A stretch of 64,000 nucleotides of DNA from JAUWKC01 sp035527845. GTDB taxonomy: Bacteria; Planctomycetota; Phycisphaerae; Sedimentisphaerales; Anaerobacaceae. The stretch lies in NCBI GenBank assembly GCA_035527845.1, contig DATKZT010000070.1:1-64000 (forward strand). The letters are read 5' to 3'. A model generated the notes under the pieces. That model saw only the letters and a program-made list of their open reading frames with translations. It did no database searches and had not been told where the DNA came from. A program made the position numbers and the translations under genes. Of the stretch, positions 43,687 to 53,571 are shown piece after piece. Each line of letters opens with the position of its first letter. The first letter of the stretch is position 1.

Positions 43687-45042
43687 TTATTCCGGCGGCC
43701 ACGAGGGCGTCTGGTCCATCCAGACGCCTGCCAGCATTATATAATCCTCGAAGTTCACCACGCAGTCAATGTTCAGGTCGCTGACGGCCAGGTCGCAACC
43801 GGTCGTGAAGTTCCAGGGCTGCCCCTTGCAGACAGAGGCGTCCTGGCAGATCTCGTCGGTGCGCCAGTAATATGTGGTCCACATAGGCAGCACGCCCACA
43901 TTCTTCTGTAAATCGCCTACGTTCGTGAATCCGAGGTAGCAACCCGCAGGCGGTGGAGTACTATAACCGGGAGTCGGCCAAGCTGGTTGAGTTGTCACGC
44001 AGGACTCGTCGGTGCTAAAGTAGACAAAGTGTCTGCTCTTTGACCCTAAACAATTTCCGGGCTGCCAGGAGAGGACCATTTCGGCCAGGTCAGAGCGTAC
44101 CTGCGTCTGGCCGTCAGGCGGATCCGGCCCCCACGCCTGACAGTCATTATAATCACTTTGTAGGTTAGGGTCGGCGGCGGCGCCCTGCAAATACCCGCCG
44201 CCGGTATGCAGCCATTGCCGGGCGATTATTTCGAGGTCCTGCCAGTTGACGGCGCAGTCGCCGGTGAAATCCGCGGCCGGCGAATACTTCACCAAACATC
44301 TGGCCGGATACACACGGATATCGTCGAAGTACACAGTGCCAGTAGCCCCATCGGGCTCGTAACCCGGCCGCTCACCAAAACCTATAGACAGATCGGTCAC
44401 GTTTGATAGGCTAACACCACCGTCAGCGAAGTCGGAGAGCTTGATGTTCCATTCGATCCACTCTTGTTTGCTAATGTCTTGTGGGTCTTCGCCGTTGTCA
44501 CCGTAGGTAACGGCTGAAGCATAGTACCGGTTGAGCACTACCCACATAGTCGTGCTCCCATTGCCAGCCGAACCGCGGAACCACAGGACCAGCGCCCTTT
44601 CGCCGTGGCTGGCCCAGTCCGCCGGCGGGTCGTATCCGGCCTCGATTTCGGAATATCCCCCACACCGTTCCCCATAGTCTTTGTTGTCATACGAGTAAGC
44701 CATCGACTGAGCACCGCCGTGCACCGGTCCGCAGGGGTCAATGGCAAGGGCAATACAGGAGGCCGAGCCGTTGCCGCCAGTGCCCATGGGATCCCCGCAG
44801 CCGTCCATCCAGGTATCCTTTATACGATTGTTGGAGTCGTTGTAGGACTCCATATCGTCAATGACGATATAGTCGCCCTCAGCTAAGTAGAAATCGCCGC
44901 CGTCGCCGGACAAATCGTAAGTGAGTTTGTTCACCGCGGTTGTATCAAAACCGTTACAGCCGGCGCAGGCGTTCTGCGCCAAAGACAATGCCAGGAACGG
45001 CAGAAGCGTCAACAATCCCGCAAGACTTTTCCCTTCGGTCAC
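43687..45042 (-). CDS. Exported dockerin-like protein with jelly-roll and Fn3-like domains
   Basis: A 451-residue exported protein. Signal peptide GLLTLLPFLALSLAQNACAG, a domain (45-230) of beta-sandwich/jelly-roll type often called carbohydrate-binding (ADWASHGERALVLWFRGSAG, TGTVYFDDIRVYP), a first dockerin-like calcium segment (DFTGDCAVNWQDLEIIARQWL, about 265), an Fn3-like part (VYFSTDESCVTTQ, TYYWRTDEI) and a final dockerin-like half (DLNIDCVVNFEDYIMLAGVWM). It may tether to a cohesin-like receptor on the surface or on the polysaccharide; no cohesin is in the window. The start GTG at 45042 follows GGAGGG. It stops just before a sulfatase remnant. Confidence 0.75.
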   Translation of the reverse strand: MTEGKSLAGLLTLLPFLALSLAQNACAGCNGFDTTAVNKLTYDLSGDGGDFYLAEGDYIVIDDMESYNDSNNRIKDTWMDGCGDPMGTGGNGSASCIALAIDPCGPVHGGAQSMAYSYDNKDYGERCGGYSEIEAGYDPPADWASHGERALVLWFRGSAGNGSTTMWVVLNRYYASAVTYGDNGEDPQDISKQEWIEWNIKLSDFADGGVSLSNVTDLSIGFGERPGYEPDGATGTVYFDDIRVYPARCLVKYSPAADFTGDCAVNWQDLEIIARQWLHTGGGYLQGAAADPNLQSDYNDCQAWGPDPPDGQTQVRSDLAEMVLSWQPGNCLGSKSRHFVYFSTDESCVTTQPAWPTPGYSTPPPAGCYLGFTNVGDLQKNVGVLPMWTTYYWRTDEICQDASVCKGQPWNFTTGCDLAVSDLNIDCVVNFEDYIMLAGVWMDQTPSWPPE

Positions 45043-45158
45043 CTTTGACCCTCCTCTTGCACGCCTGCGATTCTTTTGCAGCCGAGATATTCAGGAAAGA
45101 CCGCCGAAGGACAACATGGACGCCTCCCCGCGGGTCTTCCCAAACTCCATCAACAGCT

Positions 45159-45187
45159 AAGCTACCCGATTCGGACCGAAATGTCAA
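45159..45187 (-). promoter_or_regulatory. Sigma-70-type promoter of the dockerin gene
   Basis: On the - strand, TTGACA (45187-45182) and TAGCTT (45164-45159) with a 17-nt spacer. The leader would be about 110 nt. Confidence 0.55.
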
Positions 45188-45324
45188 CAAGAAAAGAAAG
45201 ACTTTTTTTCGTTCTCAAGTCCTATTGGCAAAACGAGTTACGTTAGCCAAAAACACATCGGCGGTCACTGCACCAAACCAGGTCGGGTTTGCCCGGACAG
45301 CAAGCGACGGCTTTGAAGGTGCTC

Positions 45325-46848
45325 TTACCTGCTCCAGGTGCCGGTTATCTGAGGGAAGCTGTTGACCGCCGTAAAGGCCGTGGGGTAATCGCCGCCGCTG
45401 TGGCTGCGCCTGCACGATTCGGTCCAGGCTCTGAGGTGGGCCCGCATGGCAGCGGCTCTTTCACGATGCCCGGTTATGATGTTATGCTCCTCGCCGGGGT
45501 CTTTGGCCACATCGAAGAGCATATCTTCCTGACCATCATGTGAAAGGTTGGTCAGGAATTTGAAGTTGCTATCCACGAGCGCGAGTGTGGGTGAGTCGTG
45601 CATCGCCTTTTTGCTGGGCTTGACAAACCAGAACGGAATCGCTTTGCGACGCATTTTCATCTTGCCGTTTACCAGCAGCAGCAGGCTGACCCCGTCGATG
45701 GGCCTGTCGTCCGGCATTTCATACCCGAGCAGTTGCTGTATTGTTGGCAGGTAATCCAAGGTGCTGCAGGGGACATCGACCACCCGGCCGGGTCGTGTGT
45801 GGCCGGGCCATTCGAGAAGCCCAGGCCCCACAAGGCCGCCATCGAAGAGGCTTCTCTTTCTGCCTCGCAGGCCGCCGGTGACGCCGCGGGAGTTTTTGCA
45901 CCAGCTCTGCTTTCCCTCGCTGGTCATCCCTTCGGGCCCATTGTCACTGCAAAACCATACCATTGTGTTTTCCGCAATGCCGAGCCTGCGCAGCTCCTTG
46001 CGGAGTCGGCCGATTTGCTCATCCATAGCGGTGATGCAACCGTAGTAGTGCTGCTCGACTTCGCTGTATTGGCTGTACACTGCGCGGTATTCGGGGCCGG
46101 CGACCACGGGCTCGTGCGGTTCGTGGAACCAGACCGTGGCAAGGAAAGGCTTGTCGTTCTCAACCGCTTTACGGATAAACGGAATGGCGCGGTCCATCAC
46201 AACGCGGGCGGCGGGGCCTTTGAGGTTCTCGGTTTCGATTTCGCCGTTGTGCCAGAACGGAAGTCGGAATACCCACTTGTAATTTTCGAGATTTTCGGCG
46301 GGATTGTACGTGGGGACATTGCACTCGGTTGTGAAGGTTTCGTCGTAGTCGCGCTCCCAGGGCGGGGCGTATTTCTTCAGGCGGTCTTCTTCGTACTCGG
46401 GCATTGTGGGGCCGGTCTTGCTGACTGGCGCGAGATGCCACTTTCCGAAGTGGCCGGTGGTGTAGCCGAGCGATTTGCACATTCGGGCGATGGTGATTTC
46501 CTCCGCGGGCAGATAGCCGACGCTGGCCGAAAAAACTCCATAGCGAAAATAATGCCGGCCCGTGAGACACGTGCCGCGAGTGGGCGAACATACGGGTCCG
46601 CCGGCGTAGAAGCGAGTGAAACGAATGCTCGCCTTTGCCATTTCGTCGAGGTGCGGCGTCTTGATAATCTTGTTTCCATTGAAGCCAACGTCACCATAGC
46701 CCAAATCGTCGGCCATAATCAGGATAATGTTGGGCCCGGCAGTGGCAGCCTCATCAGGGGAGCGTTCAAGGCTGCTCACGCATCCCGGCAGCGCAACCGC
46801 CGCAGCGCTGGCACTCACGGCCCTCAGAAAATCACGACGCCTCATCAT
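45325..46848 (-). CDS. Type I sulfatase (Cys-type, Tat signal)
   Basis: A 507-residue sulfatase. Tat signal MRRRDFLRAVSASAAAVALPGC with lipobox-like Cys, metal-site MADDLG, formylglycine C87-SPTR, GKWHLAP, CSDNGPE and a C terminus with the ESCRRSHSGGD motif. That motif recurs in the remnant at 43568-43680, which makes this the closest intact relative of the lost gene. It is 17 nt downstream of another sulfatase. A 282-nt gap with a promoter separates it from the dockerin gene. Confidence 0.92.
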   Translation of the reverse strand: MMRRRDFLRAVSASAAAVALPGCVSSLERSPDEAATAGPNIILIMADDLGYGDVGFNGNKIIKTPHLDEMAKASIRFTRFYAGGPVCSPTRGTCLTGRHYFRYGVFSASVGYLPAEEITIARMCKSLGYTTGHFGKWHLAPVSKTGPTMPEYEEDRLKKYAPPWERDYDETFTTECNVPTYNPAENLENYKWVFRLPFWHNGEIETENLKGPAARVVMDRAIPFIRKAVENDKPFLATVWFHEPHEPVVAGPEYRAVYSQYSEVEQHYYGCITAMDEQIGRLRKELRRLGIAENTMVWFCSDNGPEGMTSEGKQSWCKNSRGVTGGLRGRKRSLFDGGLVGPGLLEWPGHTRPGRVVDVPCSTLDYLPTIQQLLGYEMPDDRPIDGVSLLLLVNGKMKMRRKAIPFWFVKPSKKAMHDSPTLALVDSNFKFLTNLSHDGQEDMLFDVAKDPGEEHNIITGHRERAAAMRAHLRAWTESCRRSHSGGDYPTAFTAVNSFPQITGTWSR

Positions 46849-46865
46849 AGCGGCCCTTCCAAGTG

Positions 46866-48194
46866 TTAAGCCTTCTTCAGACTGTCAAGCACGTCCTCGA
46901 GTTTCTTTCTGACGGCTGAGGTTTCGGCAGTGTCGCCGGCGGCAAGGATCGGCGATTCTTCAAGAGGATCCTTTTCCATGTCGAAGAGTCTGCCGTCGCG
47001 GTAGAGTTTCCAACGCTGCGTACGGGCCCAGGCCTTGTCGCCCGACTGGCAGTAGGCCCACTCTCTCGGATTGCCGCGTTTGCCCATAAGCTGCGCGGCG
47101 AAACTGACGCCGTCAATGACGCGGTCTTTCGGAGGCGTGGTTCCGGCTAATTCAGCGAAGGTGGGCATGAAGTCAGAAAAATCAATCAGGTCATCGCTTA
47201 CCCTGCCCGCCGGAGTAGTGCCCGGCCAGTTGGCGATCAGGGGGACCTTGGTGCCGGCATCGGTGAGCTTGCCTTTGCCGCCGACGACGACTTTGTCACC
47301 CACCTTCGAAACGATGGGCTCGCTGATGTATTTGCCGTTAACGGCGCTGGTGATGAATTCGGGCGGGGTGCCGTTGTCACCGGTGAAGAGAATGAGCGTG
47401 TTTTGGCGCAGGCCCAACTCATCGAGGGTCGATACGATTTTGCCGATGAGCTTGTCCATGTACTCGACAAGCTCCTTGTACGTCTGGTATCGGCCGTTCG
47501 GTCCGACCGGCGGCGGCACTTTCAGGTCGTTGCTGATTTCGTGGGCGAGGGTGGTGGAATAATACGCAAGGAAGGGGTTGTCCTTGTTTCGTTTGATGAA
47601 GTCAACGATGAATTGACAGAAGATGTCCGGGCCGTATTTGTCTTCGGGCTCCTGTCGGAGTTTGCCGTTCTCGTATATGAGGGGCCCGTGGTATCTCGGT
47701 CCTTCGTGCCATCCGAAGACGCAGTTTTGCTCGAAGCCCATTTTGGTAATGTGGTCCGGGTCGGTCTTTTGCAGCACCATTTGCCACTTGCCTGCTATGG
47801 CCGTGGCATAGCCCGCACCTTTTAGGACATGCCCGAAGGTAATCTCCTCCGGCGGGATATGTCCCCATTTCTTGTAGTTTCTAAACCCATATCGCCCTGT
47901 CATAAGCTTTACGCGCGAGGGCGCGCACACGGGCGAGCTATAACAGTGGTTGAAGCGTGTACCGGTGGCCGCGAGCCTGTCAATGTTCGGAGTGCTGTAG
48001 GACGTCCCGCCGTAGCAGCCAAGGACGGGTTGGCCGATGTCATCAGCCATTATGAAAACGATATTGGGCTTCTCGGTTGAGGACTTATTGGAAAGCGGAT
48101 TCGAAAGGCCCGTGCAGCCGGGCACGGCAAACGAAGCGCCACCCAAACCCACGGCTTTTAGAAAATCGCGTCGCGTGCAATTGCTCTTATTCAT
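46866..48194 (-). CDS. Type I sulfatase, GKWQ subgroup (Cys-type)
   Basis: A 442-residue sulfatase. Tat signal CTRRDFLKAVGLGGASFAVPGC, metal-site MADDIG, formylglycine C90-APSR, GKWQMVL in place of GKWH, and FTGDNGTP in place of SDNG. Along its length it resembles the sulfatase at 32960-34270 (RYGFRNYKKWG vs RYNFRNYTRFG; IDFSDFMPTFAELAG vs VDFSDFLPTLAEAAG). The ATG at 48194 follows GGGAG; a longer in-frame extension lacks support. It begins the - strand group of sulfatase-dockerin genes. Confidence 0.92.
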   Translation of the reverse strand: MNKSNCTRRDFLKAVGLGGASFAVPGCTGLSNPLSNKSSTEKPNIVFIMADDIGQPVLGCYGGTSYSTPNIDRLAATGTRFNHCYSSPVCAPSRVKLMTGRYGFRNYKKWGHIPPEEITFGHVLKGAGYATAIAGKWQMVLQKTDPDHITKMGFEQNCVFGWHEGPRYHGPLIYENGKLRQEPEDKYGPDIFCQFIVDFIKRNKDNPFLAYYSTTLAHEISNDLKVPPPVGPNGRYQTYKELVEYMDKLIGKIVSTLDELGLRQNTLILFTGDNGTPPEFITSAVNGKYISEPIVSKVGDKVVVGGKGKLTDAGTKVPLIANWPGTTPAGRVSDDLIDFSDFMPTFAELAGTTPPKDRVIDGVSFAAQLMGKRGNPREWAYCQSGDKAWARTQRWKLYRDGRLFDMEKDPLEESPILAAGDTAETSAVRKKLEDVLDSLKKA

Positions 48195-48249
48195 ATTTGT
48201 CAGCTCCCAAAAGAACAAATATCGCCCTGCGTTCTGTTCGGCAGAGCGG

Positions 48250-48278
48250 TTTATACCACAGATACACTCTAAATTCAA
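48250..48278 (-). promoter_or_regulatory. Sigma-70-type promoter of the 46866-48194 sulfatase
   Basis: On the - strand, TTGAAT (48278-48273) and TATAAA (48255-48250) with a 17-nt spacer, about 55 nt before the start. Confidence 0.5.
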
Positions 48279-48328
48279 TAGGATGAGAGCAAATTGCTTG
48301 TCGGCCCCCGAACCCAACGTGGTTCAGG

Positions 48329-48357
48329 GGTCATTGCGAACGCAGCGCGGCAATCTC
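48329..48357. repeat. Short dispersed repeat in the 48.2-48.7 kb gap
   Basis: TCATTGCGAACGCAGCGCGGCAATCTC resembles a well-known bacterial dispersed element (CATTGCGAGCGAAG...GCAATCTC). The rest of the gap, to 48712, holds AT-rich sequence with no gene that I can support. Confidence 0.45.
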
Positions 48358-48712
48358 AAAAAATACCAAATACTAAACACTGAATACCAAACGCGGACCC
48401 CCTCAAAATCCCCTGACTTTGCGGCCAAGACAGCTTCAAAATAAATCTTGCACTTCTCGCCCCAGCGAGTAAAATTACAAACCAGCAGCGGAGATTAGCA
48501 TCTAAGGCGACAAATTAATTGATTCGTTCGGCAAGCTCAGTCATAGGGACTCCATACGGAGGACAAGTATTGGTATTCCGCCGAAGAATTGAAGTACTTA
48601 GCCACATGTGTTGAGATACTGCGAGACCAGACACAAACAAGTTGTAGCACTAAGATGCAAAGTTTTATTTAGAATTCTGCATGTGCAAACAAATTGCACA
48701 CCCCACCAACTT

Positions 48713-49576
48713 TCATTGATTAAAACTGGAGAATCTACGGTTCTCTGGAATTGTTGAATACAATTTATCTTTTTCTTTCCACACCTGACCCACAATCATT
48801 TTCTTTTCGTTGGAAACAAATATGACAACATAGTCTATTTTCAACTCAAATTCTGCATGATATTGATTAGGTATCAGATCTTCTAGGTTGTCTCCCGGAT
48901 TACTGTGGCTAAAGCTGACATCTTCCAATAACAGTGCAGTGGTATATTCCTTTTCTTTATATTTTATAAGCTTTGGCAATTTTTCTTCAATTGCCCTGCG
49001 GAATCTATTTTGTCCTTCCTTTTTAGCCTCTTTTGGCCTTGTTGGCATTCTACCAATTTTTCCATTCAGTTCCAAAAATGAGCCGCGACATATTAATAAT
49101 ACTTCGTGGCCATTGTATAACTCTGAAGCCCATTGATCATCAGTGGTCAGAGTTTCTGCTATATCAGGAATCCAATTTGACATTTCTTTGATAAACTGAC
49201 CCCTGTTTTCTTTACTTGTGTCAGTAATAAGAGCAGGTGGAATAACTATTTGAAACCAACGGTTTGTTGGTAATTTCCCTTGGCATCTCTGATTGATTTT
49301 CTCTACAACATCGTATGATTGATTGACATAGGCAATCTGTTTGCCATGGGCTTCTATAATAGTATGTTCGACAGCAATTCTGGGGGATTGACAATCTTCA
49401 TCCTTTGGGGCTAAAATAAAATCAACATCTTTAGTCTCACTATTTGACTTATCGGGCCTGCACTTTATTATGTATTCTACGCCCTTTATCTTCTTGAGAA
49501 TTTCGATAAAGGCATTGCAAGCGTTTTCCTCATTTTCTTTCTCCTCTTCCCTATGATTTGCTGATTCTTCCCCCAT
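48713..49576 (-). CDS. Unknown AT-rich gene with PD-(D/E)XK-like signature
   Basis: A 287-residue protein I do not recognise. No signal peptide or membrane helix. Near residue 50-75 the pattern DVDFILAP...RIAVEHTIIEAHG gives an Asp then, after a turn, a strand with Glu-His, in the style of the PD-(D/E)XK nuclease fold, but the Lys is missing. The rest is Lys/Glu-rich helical sequence (RPKEAKKEGQNRFRRAIEEK). It and the next gene have much lower GC content than the sulfatase genes on both sides, suggesting horizontal transfer. It is 183 nt downstream of the other gene on the same strand. Confidence 0.6.
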   Translation of the reverse strand: MGEESANHREEEKENEENACNAFIEILKKIKGVEYIIKCRPDKSNSETKDVDFILAPKDEDCQSPRIAVEHTIIEAHGKQIAYVNQSYDVVEKINQRCQGKLPTNRWFQIVIPPALITDTSKENRGQFIKEMSNWIPDIAETLTTDDQWASELYNGHEVLLICRGSFLELNGKIGRMPTRPKEAKKEGQNRFRRAIEEKLPKLIKYKEKEYTTALLLEDVSFSHSNPGDNLEDLIPNQYHAEFELKIDYVVIFVSNEKKMIVGQVWKEKDKLYSTIPENRRFSSFNQ

Positions 49577-49759
49577 TTCTAAACACCTTTTTCAAAATAA
49601 TTGTTCATATTTACATAAATCAATCGCAGTTTTTCTTCCCAATCATATACTACCCAAACCCCGCACTTGCCCCCAAAGGAACTACCTTGAATCAATCCCC
49701 CAAATGCATATTTCGTAAGCCGCAGGGAATAGATGGCTGCATCTTATTGCTCTAGTAGT

Positions 49760-50971
49760 TTACACATATACATTGAATAAGAATACATGAACAGTAACCT
49801 CTCGCTCTAAATCTTCTTTTGCGCAACATATAAAACGCCACTCGCCCGCCTGTCCTGCGTTAATAGTTCTTCCATACTTGGAGTGACTTTCAAAGATGGT
49901 CGGTATTTTCATTTGAATTGTAGTGAAACCAGAAACTGCCTTGTTGAAGATAATAATAGCAGTTTTACAGTCCCTCCAAGTAAGATATCCTAAAAGCTGG
50001 TCGATAGCTTCGTTCAGTTCTGAAGGCCCTCTCCATACCTTACATTCAGCAACGAAAGCCGCACGTTCGTGGCTCACATCTTCAATTAAGATATCAGTTT
50101 TGCCGCTCTTTCTGAAAGTCTCACCAGATGTTCCCGGAAAGTACAAATTCAAATGCCCCACGAGGATATTACGCAAGTCTTCCTCATCATGAACAGCATA
50201 TGTCGCCGGAGTTATTTCAAACGACCTCCCTTGATGTCGTATAACCTTAAGGACCTGTTCATAATCATCTTCTGATATCCCATATTCAGTCCGCTGATCG
50301 GGCACAGGCGAGAGAGGCTTAATCAGTTTGCGCTTGACGGGTATTAGTGAAATATCAGGAGCCTCCGCGGATTTCCGGAGGGATATTTTGAACGCATCAA
50401 TTACAGCTGCTTTTTTCTCAAGGTTGCTCTTTCTAACATTGATAGGTTCCCCAGCGATGTTCTTAATGTTGTTATTAAAACGCTCGACATCACCTCTCTG
50501 CTTATCAAGGTAGAATCTGATAGACTTCAAGTTCTCTTCTATGTGCTTGTTGGATGTGTTGGGATCTTGATCTAACATCACAACAACGTCAAAGACAAGA
50601 ACTCCCCGCCCCTCTTTATCTGACTGAATCGAACCTTCAGGGAATGTTGTTGTCCATGTACTCGGCCTTGTATACCACAACTCCGCGTCACCTGTAAATG
50701 GCAATCGAACATTAAACTTCAAACCATCATACTCTTCCTTATATTCATAAGCTCGGTATATAACCTTAGTATCTTCATGTTGAGCAAACATTTTATCTTC
50801 GTATATTTGCAGTGGTATGATCTCATATTTCGAAAAGATGTAATCAATAATTTCTTCTTCTGAAGATGCAACAAGCTGATTCTCTGGCAATGCTTGTATT
50901 TCGTCCTTGATACTTGCCTTAACTGTTTCAAAATAGCCTCCTCCTTCTTGCTGATAAAATAGTTCTGACAT
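49760..50971 (-). CDS. Unknown AT-rich gene with C-terminal PD-(D/E)XK nuclease-like domain
   Basis: A 403-residue protein of unknown function. The C-terminal part contains KTDILIEDVS then AAFVAECKVWRGPSELNEAI and QLLGYLTWRDCKTAIIIFN, a good match to the D...ExK core and following helix of restriction-endonuclease-fold proteins. The first 270 residues are unlike anything I can name; they contain a basic linker (RKSNLEKKAAVIDAFK) and no signal peptide. Codon use is AT-rich, unlike the neighbours. It could be the effector of a defence system with the 287-residue protein downstream; this is inference. Confidence 0.65.
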   Translation of the reverse strand: MSELFYQQEGGGYFETVKASIKDEIQALPENQLVASSEEEIIDYIFSKYEIIPLQIYEDKMFAQHEDTKVIYRAYEYKEEYDGLKFNVRLPFTGDAELWYTRPSTWTTTFPEGSIQSDKEGRGVLVFDVVVMLDQDPNTSNKHIEENLKSIRFYLDKQRGDVERFNNNIKNIAGEPINVRKSNLEKKAAVIDAFKISLRKSAEAPDISLIPVKRKLIKPLSPVPDQRTEYGISEDDYEQVLKVIRHQGRSFEITPATYAVHDEEDLRNILVGHLNLYFPGTSGETFRKSGKTDILIEDVSHERAAFVAECKVWRGPSELNEAIDQLLGYLTWRDCKTAIIIFNKAVSGFTTIQMKIPTIFESHSKYGRTINAGQAGEWRFICCAKEDLEREVTVHVFLFNVYV

Positions 50972-51599
50972 AGTTTCTTTATACCTTAACTCTTATCCTT
51001 CTATTTAATCACTTATTATCCTCCCAATTCCCGCCAAAGGCAAGAGAAACACGTCGCTGGTTGCTAGTATATCGTATCGCTTATCACGGCAGCGAATAGA
51101 TTCCTACTCCTTGGATTACACTCAGGACAATCATTGATTATAGATTAGTTTTTTAGCCCCGCGCAGTTTACCCTGTGGGATAGCGAAGCGTTATCTCACT
51201 ATATTGGGCGTCTACCCCTATGCCCAAGCTACCTGTGCCGGCGAAACCGGCTATGCGTGTCTAACAAGGACCCTTCTTAGCCAGCTTCCCAAATGGGGAA
51301 TTGAAAAATGACCCGGCGGATAAGGCCGGCCCTTTAGCAGAAGCTTGCTTCGACCAAAGGTATGGCCGAAAACGCCAAAGCTGGCCGAAACCTCTCTCTG
51401 TGACCTCGGAGGCCTCTGTGGCGGACCCTTTTCGTGCCAATTCGTGTTTCAAAAAATTAAAGCACAAGAGGCTGTTGTTGCCTTCAGTTCGGACTTGCTT
51501 ATTTACTCCGGTGCTTCGCTCCTGCGTATTACTGTATGCCCCTCATCGCGGCCTCCGGTACCAACCACCAATTCGGCTCACCGGTCACGTGCCACGAGC
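50972..51599. other. Intergenic region with repeat debris
   Basis: No gene can be supported. At about 51395-51462 the reverse strand reads a CACGAATTGGCACGAAAAGG then CACAGAG...GGTCACAGAG pattern, a known type of dispersed bacterial intergenic repeat. Translated stretches on both strands are repetitive by-products. Confidence 0.5.
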
Positions 51600-52080
51600 C
51601 ACGAGAAGAATTTCCTTTACATCCAACCCAAAATCGAGTATAATACCCCAAAATTGAATACCCTAAGCTACTCGATACCCAACAGTGAGTTACCAATTAC
51701 CAATTACGACTCACCACGCACCGCTCACCAATCATTTCTTACCATTTACCGTTTACCTTTTGACCTTTTCGTGCAAAACAAACCCAATTTCAAAAAAACC
51801 TGAAATCACCCCAACCTCAGCTATCACAAAGGGTTACGACAATATACCCGCCTTCGCGTCACCAAAAACAAACCCAAAACGAACCCAAACGAACCCAAAG
51901 CAAACCCAATTTTTCGCTCGTCAGGGGCCCCCAAAGCCAAAACGAACCCAAACAAACCCAAAGCAAAGCCAATTTCCCAAAAACGCAAAAAATGAATACA
52001 ACCTTCTTCTACACAAGGGCTTACGGAAAAAATCCCGAATTCTCCCCCACCAAAACGAACCCAAACGGACCCGATCGCAA
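51600..52080 (+). repeat. Dispersed repeat, copy B (K-T-N-P/Q-T-Q type)
   Basis: The opposite orientation of copy A. It reads SPKTNPKRTQTNPKQTQFF and QGPPKPKRTQTNPKQSQF, and its head contains the AAAATCGAGTATAATACCCC stretch (about 51632-51651) that is the reverse complement of the copy A head. It ends some 65 nt before the stop of the next sulfatase. No gene in it is credible. Confidence 0.8.
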
Positions 52081-52146
52081 ACCGCGAGCCCTTCTTATCC
52101 AGCTATCGCACAATTACGGCCGACTTCCAGCCTGTTTCCGCCCCCG

Positions 52147-53571
52147 CTATCTCTTGGCCAGCGTAAAAGCGGGATTCCGGACCATTTCCTGTGCGCCGAC
52201 GGATTTTCGCCAGTTTTTCAATTTGGAGTAAAGCTCGGCCGCCCTTTCGGGCATCTTCTCGGCGAGATTGTTCTGCTCATTGAGGTCCTCTTCAAGCTCG
52301 TAAAGCTCGACAGCAGCCGGGCTAAACCCATCAACGCTCTTTTCGAACCATTCAACGAGCTTGTACTTGCCCTGGCGGACAACGCCCGACGGTGCAATAC
52401 TCTGGCTGTGATAATGGGGATAGTGAAAATAAATCGCATCGCGATTGAGACCGCCGGCTTGTTTCAACAGCGGCATTATACTGACGCCGTCCACAGTGGG
52501 GTCGGCGACCTTCACTCCGACGACTTCGAGCAGCGTTGGGAAGAAATCGATGCTTATGACGGGGACATCACAAGCGGCGCCCGGTTTAACCACTCCGGGC
52601 CAGCGGACAATCATCGGCACGCGGATGCCGCCTTCATAGAGGTCGGCCTTGCTGCCGCGAAGGGGCTTGCAGTCTTTGGGCCCAAGATGGCCATTGTCGG
52701 AAAAGAAAATTACAATTGTGTTGTCTCGCATATTGAGCTCGTCAAGTTTTTTCAGGAGTGTCCCCACGCTCTTATCCATGGTCTCGAGCATTGCCGCCTG
52801 CTTCGGATTGTTGTGACCGTACTCCTTGTCCTTGTCGGCATCGGGCTTATTGGCGTATTTGGCGACAAGCTGGTCTTTTTCCATTTCCGGCCGGTGGATG
52901 GAATTATGGGAGACGTAGCAGAAGAAGGGCTTGTCTTTGTTGTTTTCGATAAAAGCTGTGGAGCGCTCGGTGATTTCTCTGACGTGGTGCCAGTCCTCTT
53001 CGTACTTGCTGCCGGGGCCGGCGCCGGGCTTGTGGGTCGTCAGGACATCGTCGAAGCCCTGCGAGCCGGGGTCCATCGGCCGGCCCAATTTGTACTTCTT
53101 GTCTTTATTGAGGTGCCATTTCCCGAAATGACCGCAGGTATAACCGGCGGACTTCAAGGCCTCGGCAATCGTCACCTCCTCAAGCGGCAGATAAAACGTC
53201 CAGTCGGGGGTCAGCAGCTTCTTATTCTTGGGGCTGCCGCCCTTGATGAAGTCGGTCAGGTGCAAGCGCGCGGGATATTTGCCGGTCATAATGCTGGCGC
53301 GCGTCGGCGAACAGACCGGGCAAGCGGCATAGGCATCGGTAAATCTCATGCCCTCCTTGGCGAAGCTGTCCAAATTGGGCGTTTCATAGAAGGTGCTGCC
53401 GTAACAGCCCAACTGGTGCCAGCCTAAATCATCGGCAAGGATAAAAACGATATTGGGCCTCTTGCCGGATGAATCCGCGCCGAAAACGCCGGCAGAACCA
53501 CCCAGCCGAGTCAGAACAACCGATGCAGTCCCGATTCCAATACCTTTTAGAAAATCACGTCGATTCATCAT
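52147..53571 (-). CDS. Type I sulfatase (Cys-type, Tat signal)
   Basis: A 474-residue sulfatase. Tat signal MNRRDFLKGIGIGTASVVLT, but no lipobox Cys (ends GVFGADSS), so it is probably soluble after cleavage. Metal-site LADDLG, formylglycine C87-SPTR, GKWHLNK, FSDNGHL, and a C-terminal QGKYKLVEWFE. Start 53571 follows AAAGGA. It is alone, flanked by the dispersed repeat and by a gap, with its own promoter. Confidence 0.93.
   Translation of the reverse strand: MMNRRDFLKGIGIGTASVVLTRLGGSAGVFGADSSGKRPNIVFILADDLGWHQLGCYGSTFYETPNLDSFAKEGMRFTDAYAACPVCSPTRASIMTGKYPARLHLTDFIKGGSPKNKKLLTPDWTFYLPLEEVTIAEALKSAGYTCGHFGKWHLNKDKKYKLGRPMDPGSQGFDDVLTTHKPGAGPGSKYEEDWHHVREITERSTAFIENNKDKPFFCYVSHNSIHRPEMEKDQLVAKYANKPDADKDKEYGHNNPKQAAMLETMDKSVGTLLKKLDELNMRDNTIVIFFSDNGHLGPKDCKPLRGSKADLYEGGIRVPMIVRWPGVVKPGAACDVPVISIDFFPTLLEVVGVKVADPTVDGVSIMPLLKQAGGLNRDAIYFHYPHYHSQSIAPSGVVRQGKYKLVEWFEKSVDGFSPAAVELYELEEDLNEQNNLAEKMPERAAELYSKLKNWRKSVGAQEMVRNPAFTLAKR

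Noticed and set aside
51685..53427. A 580-codon open frame on the + strand across copy B and the 52.1 kb sulfatase
   Set aside because: It is antisense to a clear sulfatase gene and its first part is the translated dispersed repeat.
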